64,000 nucleotides of DNA from Phycisphaerae bacterium. Its GTDB lineage: Bacteria > Planctomycetota > Phycisphaerae > Phycisphaerales > Phycisphaeraceae. Positions 48,295-56,840 of this stretch are shown here, in pieces; positions within the stretch are counted from its first letter, which is position 1, and every line of letters starts with the position of its first letter. Where the stretch lies: the NCBI GenBank assembly GCA_030432595.1, contig JAUIGU010000002.1:62001-126000 (forward strand), written 5' to 3'. A model generated the notes under the pieces. It worked only from the letters and a program-made list of their open reading frames with translations. It did not search any database and was not told where the DNA came from. A program made the position numbers and the translations under genes.

Positions 48295-49155
48295 CTATTC
48301 CCCCGGGATGTACGAGATCACGCCGGCCCACGGGGAGCTCGCGGTGGCGTAGCGCTTTTTGGGGATGCGCCCGGCGCGGTACGACAAGCGGCCGGCTTCA
48401 AGGGCGTGGCGCATGGCGTGGGCCATGGTGACGGGGTCTTGCGCGTGGGCGATGCCGGTGTTGAGGAGGACGCCGTCGGCGCCGAGTTCCATGGCGATGG
48501 CGACGTCGCTGGCGGTGCCGACGCCGGCGTCGACGATGACGGGGTAGTCCGGGTCGCCGCCGGACGCGGGGTCCTTGAGCATTTCCAGGATGATGGTGAT
48601 GGCGTTGGGGTTGAGGACGCCCTGGCCGCTGCCGATGGGCGAGCCGGCGGGCATGACGGCGGCGGCGCCGGCGTCGCGCAGCTTGCACGCCATCACGGGG
48701 TCGTCGCTGGTGTAGCACAACACCTGAAACCCGTCGGCGACGAGCTGTTTGGTCGCGTCGAGCGTGCCGACCGGGTCGGGGAGCAGGGTCTTCTTGTCGT
48801 TGAGCACTTCGAGCTTGACCCAGTCCTTGCCGGGGTTGTCGAGCTGGTCGAGCAGTTCACGGCCGAGGCGCGCGACGCGCACCGCGTCCTCGGCGGTGAA
48901 GCAGCCGGCCGTATTCGGAAGGATGGTGTAGCGCGACGTGTCGAGGTGGTCGAGCAGCGACTCGCCTTGCTCGTTGACGAGGCGCTCGCGGCGGACGGCG
49001 ACGGTGACGGCGTCGCAGCCCGAGGCGTCGAGGGCGTCGCGCATCTGTTCGAAGGTGGCGTACTTGCCGGTGCCGACGATGAGGCGGGAGTTGAGCGTGC
49101 GGCCGCCGACGGTGAGGGGGTGTTCGGTGGCATTGGAGGTGGCGGCGGTCGTCAT
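48295..49155 (-). CDS. thiG: Thiazole synthase
   Basis: 286 residues. ThiG makes the thiazole phosphate of thiamine from DXP, dehydroglycine and ThiS-thiocarboxylate. Motifs: [20 protein letters not shown] (Schiff-base Lys), [49 protein letters not shown] and [17 protein letters not shown]. The TIM-barrel end has [20 protein letters not shown]. Full length. thiS lies upstream on the same strand, but a 197-base gap containing a dispersed repeat separates them (49191-49334). Confidence 0.95.
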   Translation of the reverse strand: MTTAATSNATEHPLTVGGRTLNSRLIVGTGKYATFEQMRDALDASGCDAVTVAVRRERLVNEQGESLLDHLDTSRYTILPNTAGCFTAEDAVRVARLGRELLDQLDNPGKDWVKLEVLNDKKTLLPDPVGTLDATKQLVADGFQVLCYTSDDPVMACKLRDAGAAAVMPAGSPIGSGQGVLNPNAITIILEMLKDPASGGDPDYPVIVDAGVGTASDVAIAMELGADGVLLNTGIAHAQDPVTMAHAMRHALEAGRLSYRAGRIPKKRYATASSPWAGVISYIPGE

Positions 49156-49190
49156 GGCGGCATTCTAGGAAGTCGAATCGCCGGGCAAAT

Positions 49191-49334
49191 TAACGCAGAG
49201 GGCGCAGAGAGCTGGAGACGCAGAGGAGAGAACCCTTGTCACCAAGCCCATCGCGACTGCACCATCTGATGAGGGCAATCGGTCCGGAAAAAAGATGTCT
49301 TCTCTGCGTCTCTGCCCCTCTGCTTCTCTGCGTA
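49191..49334. repeat. GACGCAGAG phrase-like inverted repeat between thiS and thiG
   Basis: The left arm 49191-49234 contains CGCAGAGGGCGCAGAGA words. The right arm 49298-49334 contains the complements (TCTCTGCGTCTCTGCCCCTC). The element separates thiS from thiG on the minus strand, and a hairpin would form in the transcript between the two. Confidence 0.8.
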
Positions 49335-49352
49335 TGGCGTAGGCGCGAAGCC

Positions 49353-49577
49353 TCATCCCCCGCCGACGAGCGTGACCATCTCGACGGTGTCGCCGTCTTG
49401 GAGTTGGGTCGTGGCGTGGTCGCGTTTGGGGACGAGTTGTTGGTTGACCTCGACGGCGACGGGCTGGCCGGTGAGGCCGTGGTGGGCGAGGAGGTCGGCG
49501 ACGGTGAGGGCGGTGTCGCCATCGCTTCCGGGGGAGGGGGCGAGGGTTTCGGGTTGGCCGTTGACGGTGAGATTCAT
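49353..49577 (-). CDS. thiS: Sulfur carrier protein ThiS
   Basis: 74 residues, ubiquitin-like. It begins MNLTVNGQPETLAPSPGSDG. The beta-grasp core has VADLLAHHGLTGQPVAVEVN and VPKRDHATTQLQDGDTVEMV, and it ends in the diglycine tail VGGG, the site of adenylation and thiocarboxylation. It supplies sulfur to ThiG. The G-D-T-V-E-M pattern near the end is typical. thiG follows on the same strand. No TPP riboswitch is visible upstream. Confidence 0.92.
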   Translation of the reverse strand: MNLTVNGQPETLAPSPGSDGDTALTVADLLAHHGLTGQPVAVEVNQQLVPKRDHATTQLQDGDTVEMVTLVGGG

Positions 49578-49717
49578 GAGGGGTTTATGGTAGGCGGATC
49601 CGGGGCTTCGCTTTGCTCAGCCCTCGGCTTAAGGGGGAAGTGCCGGGGGAGGGTTAGGTGGGTGATGGTGGTGGGGGTGGTTTCGCGTTGGGGCGTGAGT
49701 TGCGGTATTTTTGGGGG

Positions 49718-50437
49718 ATGGCTCAGGAGGAAACGGCACATCCGGCGGCGGGCAAGGGCGTGAAAATGTCCGAGCCCGAGACGAGCGCGCAGTACGACGT
49801 GTGGTCAAAGTTTTACGACAACACGTTCGGGGCGTTGGTGCACCGTCGGCAGACGCGGGCGATCGCGGAGCTGCGGATCAAGCCGGGCGATCGCGTGCTG
49901 GACCTGGGCGTGGGCACGGGGCTGTCGCTGACGAAGTACCCGACGGACGCGAACGTGGTGGGCGTCGATCTGTCCGGCGGGATGCTGCGGAAGGCGAAGG
50001 ACAAGCTGGACGCGGACGGGTTGCACCACGCCGAGTTGGTTCAGGCCGACGCGATGCACACGCCTTTCGCGGACAGCAGTTTCGACCACGTCATGGTCAG
50101 CCACGTGATCAGCGTGGTGAGCGACCCGAACCGTTTGCTTCAAGAGTGCCGACGGATCGTGAAGCCCACGGGCACGATCGTGGTGCTGAATCATTTCCAG
50201 AGCCCGTCGGCGGTGGTGGGTTTCTTTGAGCGGGTGCTGAACCCGGTGTTCGTGAAGATCGGGTGGCGGAGCGATTTGACGCTGCAGGAGTGCGTCGAGG
50301 GGTTGGGTCTACACGTGCTGTACCACTTCAAGCTGAGCTGGTTCGACTTCTGGCAGATCGTGGTGCTGAGCCCGACGGCGCGGGGGCCGATGCCGGCGAC
50401 GGACCTGCCGCGCGGCGCGGCGCTGGCGGCGGGGTGA
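49718..50437 (+). CDS. Class I SAM-dependent methyltransferase (PmtA-like)
   Basis: 239 residues. A Rossmann methyltransferase: motif I is DRVLDLGVGTGLSLTKYP, followed by VVGVDLSGGMLRKAKDKL, VQADAMHTPFADSSFDHVMV and SHVISVVSDPNRLLQECRRI. The start region, SAQYDVWSKFYDNTFGALVH, resembles phosphatidylethanolamine N-methyltransferases of bacteria. If correct, the enzyme would make methylated PE or phosphatidylcholine. Other small-molecule methyltransferases share this pattern, so this is provisional. Starts ATG 49718, preceded by a G-run. lptD begins 76 bases after its stop. Confidence 0.82.
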   Translation: MAQEETAHPAAGKGVKMSEPETSAQYDVWSKFYDNTFGALVHRRQTRAIAELRIKPGDRVLDLGVGTGLSLTKYPTDANVVGVDLSGGMLRKAKDKLDADGLHHAELVQADAMHTPFADSSFDHVMVSHVISVVSDPNRLLQECRRIVKPTGTIVVLNHFQSPSAVVGFFERVLNPVFVKIGWRSDLTLQECVEGLGLHVLYHFKLSWFDFWQIVVLSPTARGPMPATDLPRGAALAAG

Positions 50438-50513
50438 AGACGAGCGGACGGGGTTGGGGAGGTTGGGGGCCGGGATGTTGGCGTGGGGCCTTGCGGGTAT
50501 CCTGCGGCCCGGC

Positions 50514-53500
50514 ATGAAGCGCACGGCGACACGGATGATCAGGGAGTGGTTTGCCGCAGCCGCAGGCCAACGGCCTGCGCGCTCCCGCCATCGGCGCGCT
50601 AGCCGTTGCCCTGCGGCTTTGAACGTGCGTGGCGTATTGGGTGTGGTCGCGTGGGTTTTCGTGGCGAGCTTTGGACTCGGGGGCGGGTGCAGCAGCGCTT
50701 CGGGGCAGGCGGTCGTGCTTGATCGGCCGGCCGTGCTTTCGGGGCAACGCGCCGCGACGTGGGAGGCGGACGGGCACCGCTACGTGTACCTGGACCGCGC
50801 GGCGGGCGTGCGCGTCGGGGCGATGGGCTTCGAGGGCTCACGGGCGCTGGTGCGGATCACGCGAACGGCGACATCCGGCTCGTCGTTGGTGGACCTGGCG
50901 GTGGTGATCGACGACGCGGCCTCGGTGGTGGAGCACGCGGGGGATGCGCCGGCGGACACGGCGGTGGGCGCGGCGGCGGAACGGCTGTTGGTGACCGCGA
51001 CGACGCGGGCGGGGGTGTCGCTCGAAGTGGATGCGCTCGAACGGATCGACGGCGACCCGGACGCCGCGTTTGTCCGCGCGGCGTTGGGTCGGCTTGAACG
51101 CTACGACGCCTCGGTGACGCGCGTAGTGGTGCCCGACGAACCGCCGGCACCGCTTTTGACCGAGGCGCAGAAACAGCGTCGCGACGCGGTCGCCGCCGAG
51201 GTCGCCGAGCGGCGAAAGCGCTTGATCGATCAGGCGCGTTCGCAGCCCGGCCCGCCGGGTGAGTTGGTCGAGGACGCCGCGGCGCAGACCCCGCCGCCCG
51301 ACCCGGGGGTGTTGCCCGCCCGCGGCGTGGTGAGCTACCAGGCGGGCGGCGTCGTGATCGATCTGGCCGACGCGCAGGACGGCGACGAGTCGGTTGTGTC
51401 CCTGGTGGACGGCGTGACGGTGATCTTCGAGGACTACACGCGCGGCCGAACGGTGTCGCTGCGGGCGCGGCGAGCCGTGCTGTTCCTCCGTGAGAAAGAT
51501 GACGCCGACGCGGACAATGAACTCGCCGTCGGCGACAACGCGCTCGACGCTGGCGACCTGGTGGGCGTGTACCTCGAAGACAACGCGATCATCACCGACG
51601 GCGACTACACCGTCCGCGCCCCGCGGGTGTATTACGACCTGCAGAACAACCGGGCGATCCTGCTCGACGCGGTGATGTTCACGTACGACCTGAAGCGCAA
51701 CGTGCCGCTGTACCTGAGGGCCGAGGTAATGCGACAGACCGCGGCGCGGTCGTTCACGGCCGAGGGCGCGCGGTTCACGACCAGCGAGTTCCACGAGCCA
51801 CACGTCGCGTTGGGGGCGGGCAAGGTCACGGTATCGCAGTACGAAACCGAGGACGGCGTCGTCGGCCAGAGCGTCGACGCGTCGGGCATCACGCTGCGCG
51901 TCGGCGAAACGCCGGTGTTCTACTGGCCGCGCTTCGCCGCCCGCGGGACCGACACGCCGCTGCGCCGCGTCAAGGCCGGGTACAGCAGCAACGACGGCGT
52001 CACCGTCGAGACCGAGTGGGACCTGTTCGGCCTGCTCGGCCGGGAAGAACCCGAAGGCGTCGAGGCCAACGCGCTCATCGACGTACTCGGCGAGCACGGC
52101 GTGGGCCTGGGCGTCGAGGCGGACTACGAACTGGACGACATGTACGGCAACATCGACGCGTATTCGCTGCTGTCGGACAACGGCGACGACGACCTGCCCC
52201 GCCGGGGTTCGATCGATCAGGACGGCGAGACGCGCGGCTTCGCGCTGGTCCAGCACCGGCAGTCTTTGCCCAACGGCCTGGACGTCTCGGTCGAGGGCGC
52301 GTACGTGAGCGACGAGACGTTCCTCGAAGAGTTCTTCCTGGGTTACGCCGAGGAGCACAAGCCGTTTGAGACGTCGCTCTACCTCGACCGCCGCGACGAG
52401 GAGACGCAAGTCACCGCCCTGCTCAAAACCAACGTCAACGACTTTTTGCCGCAGACCGACGCGCTGCAGTCGCCGGGCTACACGGTCGACCGCTTCCCGG
52501 AGCTGGCGTACCGCCGGCTGGGCACGCCGGTGTTCGACGATGCGCTGACGTGGTACAGCGAGAACACCGGCTCGGTGATGCGTGCCCGCTTCGGCGAGGA
52601 CACGCCCGCCGACCGCGGCTTCAACAATGCGCAGTCGCTCGCGACGTTCGGCATCCCCAACACGACGAGCTTCGAGGACGCCGCCGACGCCGCGGGTTTC
52701 CCGGACGACACCGTGCTCCGCCTCGACACCCGGCAGGAACTGCTGCTGCCGCTCGAAGCCGGGCCGGTCAACATCACGCCCTTCGCCGTCGGCCGCGTCA
52801 CGGGCTACGACGAAGACTTCGAGGACTTCAACGGCAACGACGACCAGGCCCGCCTGTGGGGCCAGCTCGGCACGCGCGTCAGCACCGAGCTGCACCACAC
52901 CTACGCCGACACGCAGAGCCGGGTCCTCGACCTCGACGGCATCCGGCACGTGGTCGAACCCAACGCGACGATCTCCTGGGCCGAGTCGTCGATGGACCTC
53001 AACGAGCTGCCCGTGTTCGACGCCGACGTCGAATCGATCACGCAGGGCGGCACGTTCAAGCTCGGGCTGAACCAGACGTTCCAGACGCGGCGCGGCGGCC
53101 CGGGCCGGCAACGCACGGTCGACTGGGTCCGGGTCAACAGCTACGTCGCGTTCCAGACCGAGGACGAACTCGATACCGAGGCGTTCGGCCGGTTCTACGA
53201 CTACCGCCCCGAGTTCGCCCGCGGCGGCGACCACTTCTACACCGAACTGCTCTGGCAACTCAGCGACGCGGTCGGCGTCGCCGGCGAAGTCACCTACGAC
53301 TTCGAGGACGACACCGTCGCCCAGTGGCGCCTCGGCGGCACGCTGCAACACACCCCGCGCTTCACCAGCTTCCTGACCTACGAAGAGCTCGACCCGGTCG
53401 ACAGCGCCGTGCTGACCTACGGCCTGAACTACCAGCTCACCACCAAGTACCGCGTCGCCGCTTCCCAAAGCTTCGACTTCTCCGGCAACTCCCGCCGGGT

Positions 53501-53654
53501 CCTCAACCTCGCCCTGGAACGCAAGCTCCCGCGCTGGCGCTTCCTGGTCACCGCCTCCTGGGACCAGCTCGAGGACGAACAGACCGTCGGCTTCGTCCTG
53601 ATCCCCGACGGCTTCGGCGGCGGCCGGGGCATCGGCACCGGGCTGTTTAACTGA
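50514..53654 (+). CDS. lptD: LPS-assembly outer-membrane protein LptD-like, with repeat-derived N-terminus
   Basis: 1046 residues. An OstA/LptA-like periplasmic region, about residues 260-460 (GVVSYQAGGVVIDLADAQDG, DGDYTVRAPRVYYDLQNNRA, SFTAEGARFTTSEFHEP), is followed by a C-terminal transmembrane beta-barrel of about 500 residues. LptD forms the outer-membrane LPS translocon with LptE. The signal (VRGVLGVVAWVFVASFGLGG) starts at about residue 38. Residues 15-35 before it are encoded by a palindromic repeat at 50558-50618. ATG 50514 follows TGCGGCCCGGC. The barrel region lacks obvious cysteines. The overall assignment rests on the fold pattern rather than on high identity. Confidence 0.82.
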   Translation: MKRTATRMIREWFAAAAGQRPARSRHRRASRCPAALNVRGVLGVVAWVFVASFGLGGGCSSASGQAVVLDRPAVLSGQRAATWEADGHRYVYLDRAAGVRVGAMGFEGSRALVRITRTATSGSSLVDLAVVIDDAASVVEHAGDAPADTAVGAAAERLLVTATTRAGVSLEVDALERIDGDPDAAFVRAALGRLERYDASVTRVVVPDEPPAPLLTEAQKQRRDAVAAEVAERRKRLIDQARSQPGPPGELVEDAAAQTPPPDPGVLPARGVVSYQAGGVVIDLADAQDGDESVVSLVDGVTVIFEDYTRGRTVSLRARRAVLFLREKDDADADNELAVGDNALDAGDLVGVYLEDNAIITDGDYTVRAPRVYYDLQNNRAILLDAVMFTYDLKRNVPLYLRAEVMRQTAARSFTAEGARFTTSEFHEPHVALGAGKVTVSQYETEDGVVGQSVDASGITLRVGETPVFYWPRFAARGTDTPLRRVKAGYSSNDGVTVETEWDLFGLLGREEPEGVEANALIDVLGEHGVGLGVEADYELDDMYGNIDAYSLLSDNGDDDLPRRGSIDQDGETRGFALVQHRQSLPNGLDVSVEGAYVSDETFLEEFFLGYAEEHKPFETSLYLDRRDEETQVTALLKTNVNDFLPQTDALQSPGYTVDRFPELAYRRLGTPVFDDALTWYSENTGSVMRARFGEDTPADRGFNNAQSLATFGIPNTTSFEDAADAAGFPDDTVLRLDTRQELLLPLEAGPVNITPFAVGRVTGYDEDFEDFNGNDDQARLWGQLGTRVSTELHHTYADTQSRVLDLDGIRHVVEPNATISWAESSMDLNELPVFDADVESITQGGTFKLGLNQTFQTRRGGPGRQRTVDWVRVNSYVAFQTEDELDTEAFGRFYDYRPEFARGGDHFYTELLWQLSDAVGVAGEVTYDFEDDTVAQWRLGGTLQHTPRFTSFLTYEELDPVDSAVLTYGLNYQLTTKYRVAASQSFDFSGNSRRVLNLALERKLPRWRFLVTASWDQLEDEQTVGFVLIPDGFGGGRGIGTGLFN
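50558..50618. repeat. AGCCGCAGGCCAACGGCCTG palindromic repeat inside lptD
   Basis: The arms 50558-50581 and 50595-50618 pair with three mismatches over 24 bases. Within the left arm GCAGGCC-AAC-GGCCTGC also folds back on itself. The same hairpin occurs at about 29432 and in a variant form at 42656-42680 in repeat copy 2. It keeps the lptD frame open. Confidence 0.85.
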
Positions 53655-53797
53655 ATCAAGCGGCGACGGCGTGCGTCTTCCTACCTGGAAACCTGCGGCG
53701 CGGTGTTTGCGCGGCTGGCGGAGTACGCGGTGAAGTGCGCGGTCCGGGCGACCGAGAGCTGTCCGCTGCATCGAACTAATTCATGCTGGAGTTTGAC

Positions 53798-55993
53798 ATG
53801 GATTTCACGTTACTTTGCCGCAGCCTGACGATTGCGGTCGTCGTCGTTGTTGGTTCGTTCGTGCCCACACCGTCTCGATCGCAAACCCTCGAATCCGGCG
53901 TATTCGAAGCGCCTCCACTCGTCTTGGAAGAGATCACGCGGGTTCATCGTGGGGCGACGCTCAACATCCGCGACGGGGCGACGGGTTCACTCATCGTGGC
54001 GGGCGCGACAGGACCGACACCGGGCAGCGCCACCGTCAACTTCACCGGCGGCCATGCCAATGCCGTGTTGGCGTTGCTGGATACGTTCATCAACATTTCC
54101 GGCTCGCCGATCGACGGACCGACAATCGGAGGTATTCAAGCCGGACAGAATGTCGTCGTCGATATCGACGGCGGAAAGATCGGAGGCATCTTCGCCTCAG
54201 GGAACGCTCAAATACTGCTTTCGGGCGGTGTCATCGAGAATACTCTTTCCGCGGGGCCAGGAACCTCGGTGGAGATTCGTGGTTCCGGTTTCCAAGTCAA
54301 CAGAGTCTCCACACCGAGCGGCGTGCTGAACTTGCCGCTTCTCCTGGATGCCCCTGAAGCAACCACCGTCACCGGCGTGTTTGAGAGCGGGACACCGTTT
54401 GTTCTTTCGAATTGGACCGGAGACAACATCGATCAACTGGCGCTGGTGGATATTTCTGTGCCGCCGGTCAGCCTCGACCCGATTGAAGTTTCAAACGGTG
54501 TCGGCCCGGTGGGCCTTCGTCCGGGCCAACGCCTCAAACTCAGCGACACCGGCTCGCTGCCGGATCACTTCACCGCGGTCGATGCCACGCTTGAGATACA
54601 GGGCGGGATGGTGGGCGAAGGGATGCGTTTGGCGAACACCGGAGCCTCGTTCTCCGGAGGCGCTCTTGTTGACGCGATCCTGTTTGGTGGGACCGGGCTC
54701 GACGTGTCGGGTGACGTCACGATCGAACGGCTCCGCTCGCTTGCCGGCAGCACGGTCGAAATAACCGGCGGCTCGATTGAATCGGCGTGGGTGCGCCAGG
54801 GCAGCAACCTGACGATGTCTGCCGGTGACATCGGCCGCATCGAGCCTGGCGGGTCACTGCGCTTCTCCGGCGGAGTGTTCGGCGATGTCAACAACACGCC
54901 CTTCGTGTTTGACAGTTTCATGAGCCTGCTCGGAAACGAGTTCATGCTGAACGGGCGTCCGATTTCTGGCTTCTTCAAGTTGCAGTCGCGCAACGATGTG
55001 CTCACCGGTACCTTGGCAGACGGCTCGCCGTTTGTCATCGGGTACGGCGCGGGCGACACCGGCTTCGACGACCTCCGCATCAATCTGCAAACCATCGGAC
55101 TGCCGGTCGCCGACCCCGCCCTCATCATCATTGACGGCGACATCGGGCCGAAAGGACTCCGCGGTGGTCAAGCGCTTCGGTTGCTGTCGGGTGGGCAACT
55201 GGGTCGGAACTTTGCGGCCGTGGAGGCCGAGATCGAAGTCTACGGCGGGTACATCAACAGCAATCTAGAAATCGTTTCGTCCAACCTTCTCGTGACCGGT
55301 GGGGAGATCGGCGACCACTTCAGCGCGCAGCTTGGCAGCCACGTCGTGATCGATGGCGGAGCCGTCGGAAACGACTTCGAGGCCTACCTCGGCAGCACGA
55401 TCCTGCTTGAAAGCGGGTCCATCGGCGAGGACTTCCGGGTCAACACTGGCAGCGTGTTCAGCATGCTCGGCGGCGAAGTGGGCACAAGGTTCACTGTCCT
55501 CGATGGCGGTCGCGCGGCGATCTATGACGGGGTGTTGCTGGGCGATGCGTCCGTTCGGGCAGGCGGCAAGTTTGATCTGCGTGGCGGTGAAGTTCAAGGA
55601 GACATCCACATCGGCGCCGGCGGTCGGCTGCACCTGGTCGGAGGCGATGTTGCCGGCGTCACCGCGGACCCCGCGGCGGATGTCAATGTCGTCGGCCAAT
55701 CGTTCGCCATCGACGGCCAACCCATGGATGGACTGACGCTGGGTGAAACGCTGCTGATTGTGCAGCGTGACGTCGTGCTTTCGGGACAACTGGCCGACGG
55801 GTCGGCGTTCAGCCTCGATCTGAGCCTCCCGGTCTTCGAGCGCGGTCGGCCCGTGTCGCCGGGGGTATCCGCGGAGGCCTTCGTCACGGTGACGCTCGTG
55901 CCGGAGCCTTACGCGGTGCTGGGGTTGCTGGCGTGTGTCTTGGTCCGACGCCGGGAAAGAAGGCGTTTCTACGCGCGAGTGATGGCCGCATGA
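53798..55993 (+). CDS. PEP-CTERM beta-solenoid-like surface protein
   Basis: 731 residues. The signal peptide is MDFTLLCRSLTIAVVVVVGS, cleaved near TPSRSQ. The body is built of short degenerate G-rich repeats such as GGEIGDHFSAQLGSHVVIDG, GGAVGNDFEAYLGSTILLES and GSIGEDFRVNTGSVFSMLGG, a pattern that usually folds as a right-handed beta-helix. It ends in the PEP-CTERM tag VPEPYAVLGLLACVLVRRRE. Repeats are strongest in the last third. It would be sorted to the outer envelope. GGAG at 53788-53791 supports ATG 53798 over ATG 53783. Function unknown, possibly polysaccharide binding. Confidence 0.75.
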   Translation: MDFTLLCRSLTIAVVVVVGSFVPTPSRSQTLESGVFEAPPLVLEEITRVHRGATLNIRDGATGSLIVAGATGPTPGSATVNFTGGHANAVLALLDTFINISGSPIDGPTIGGIQAGQNVVVDIDGGKIGGIFASGNAQILLSGGVIENTLSAGPGTSVEIRGSGFQVNRVSTPSGVLNLPLLLDAPEATTVTGVFESGTPFVLSNWTGDNIDQLALVDISVPPVSLDPIEVSNGVGPVGLRPGQRLKLSDTGSLPDHFTAVDATLEIQGGMVGEGMRLANTGASFSGGALVDAILFGGTGLDVSGDVTIERLRSLAGSTVEITGGSIESAWVRQGSNLTMSAGDIGRIEPGGSLRFSGGVFGDVNNTPFVFDSFMSLLGNEFMLNGRPISGFFKLQSRNDVLTGTLADGSPFVIGYGAGDTGFDDLRINLQTIGLPVADPALIIIDGDIGPKGLRGGQALRLLSGGQLGRNFAAVEAEIEVYGGYINSNLEIVSSNLLVTGGEIGDHFSAQLGSHVVIDGGAVGNDFEAYLGSTILLESGSIGEDFRVNTGSVFSMLGGEVGTRFTVLDGGRAAIYDGVLLGDASVRAGGKFDLRGGEVQGDIHIGAGGRLHLVGGDVAGVTADPAADVNVVGQSFAIDGQPMDGLTLGETLLIVQRDVVLSGQLADGSAFSLDLSLPVFERGRPVSPGVSAEAFVTVTLVPEPYAVLGLLACVLVRRRERRRFYARVMAA

Positions 55994-56004
55994 GCGCGAA
56001 CGTA

Positions 56005-56496
56005 TCAACGCAGTGGGGGCAATGATTGCTCGTCGCGTCGCCGATTGACGGTTTCCAACGCGGCGGGAAACCCGCGCCACCATTTCAGCAACTGTGACCG
56101 GCTCACGTTCAACGCGTCGGCCGTCGCTTTGTCATCCCAGCCTTGCGCCGCCGCCGCGTCGAGGGACTCGGCGAGGATCGCGGGTGCGTCGGTGTGTTCC
56201 GGGTTGACGGCAATACGGCGGCTGGCGCAGCGCGAACGCCACAGGGGCGACGGTTCAACCCACGGTTCGCGGACGGCGACCGCGAGTTTCATCCGCAGGC
56301 GGAACACGGCGGCGTTGTGGTTGTCGCGCTGGCTGCGGCGTTCGGACGCCTCGGCGGTGGTGCCGGTGGGGGTGTGGGTGAGGCGGACGGCGGTCTCGAC
56401 CTTGTTACGGTGCTGCCCGCCGGGGCCACCGCGTCGGCCGCGCGTGACTTCGCACGCTTTGAGCAGGTCGTCGTCCGGTAACGCCGCGGGGTGCAT
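56005..56496 (-). CDS. Peptide-chain-release-factor-like protein with C-terminal extension
   Basis: 163 residues. The RF-1-type GGQ domain reads RGRRGGPGGQHRNKVETAVR (GGQ with the conserved Asn/Lys environment) and ASERRSQRDNHNAAVFRLRM. Domains 1 and 2 of a normal release factor are missing, so this is a solitary domain as in ArfB/PrfH-type rescue factors. The C-terminal 60 residues are not the basic tail of ArfB but a helix-turn-helix-like segment, WDDKATADALNVSRSQLLKW. This suggests a separate planctomycete rescue or quality-control factor. ATG 56496 is the start. Confidence 0.75.
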   Translation of the reverse strand: MHPAALPDDDLLKACEVTRGRRGGPGGQHRNKVETAVRLTHTPTGTTAEASERRSQRDNHNAAVFRLRMKLAVAVREPWVEPSPLWRSRCASRRIAVNPEHTDAPAILAESLDAAAAQGWDDKATADALNVSRSQLLKWWRGFPAALETVNRRRDEQSLPPLR

Positions 56497-56531
56497 GGGC
56501 GGAATCTAATGCATTCTGCATCCTTTCTGCC

Positions 56532-56613
56532 TCTTAGCTGCGACGCACCACGTCGCAGGTGTCACCGGTGATTGACAACGAAACAGCGACGCGGCGCGTC
56601 GCAGCTAAAAGGC
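56532..56613. repeat. TTAGCTGCGACGC inverted repeat
   Basis: The arms CCTCTTAGCTGCGACGC (about 56531-56547) and GCGTCGCAGCTAAAAGG (about 56596-56612) are near-perfect complements, separated by a GTCGCAGGTGTC-type loop. It lies in the intergenic gap before the CPBP protease gene. Confidence 0.75.
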
Positions 56614-56660
56614 ATTCATCTCGCAATGTGTTCTAATGCGCGGCAAAGCATGGTTCCGGG

Positions 56661-56769
56661 GGTGCCGCGGTCGTTGGCGACCGTGCTTCGCGGCGATTCA
56701 GACGTGACCTGATTGAAACCATGAATCAGGGCTCTCGGCACTAGCACGGTCGTGAGCAACCGGGGCACC
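56661..56769. repeat. Diverged GGTGCCACGGTCGC palindromic repeat pair
   Basis: The left arm 56661-56685 (GGTGCCGCGGTCG) and right arm 56744-56769 (GGGGCACC end) are eroded relatives of 37317-37404. With the preceding TTAGCTGCGACGC element they fill the 344-base gap 56497-56840, in which I see no gene. Confidence 0.65.
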
Positions 56770-56840
56770 CGGAAACCGGGCACGCATCGCTGTTGCCGGA
56801 TCGTTATCGTGCCGATCCCAAACTCACGCCGTACTTGCCC

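Noticed and set aside
49578-49717. Possible TPP riboswitch upstream of thiS
   Set aside because: Neither the CTGAGA nor the GAACCTGA box can be found on the minus strand.
50838-53771. Antisense open frame of 977 residues over lptD
   Set aside because: Shadow frame caused by high GC. Its sequence is low complexity (His/Arg/Val rich) with no domain, while the plus strand encodes a coherent outer-membrane protein.
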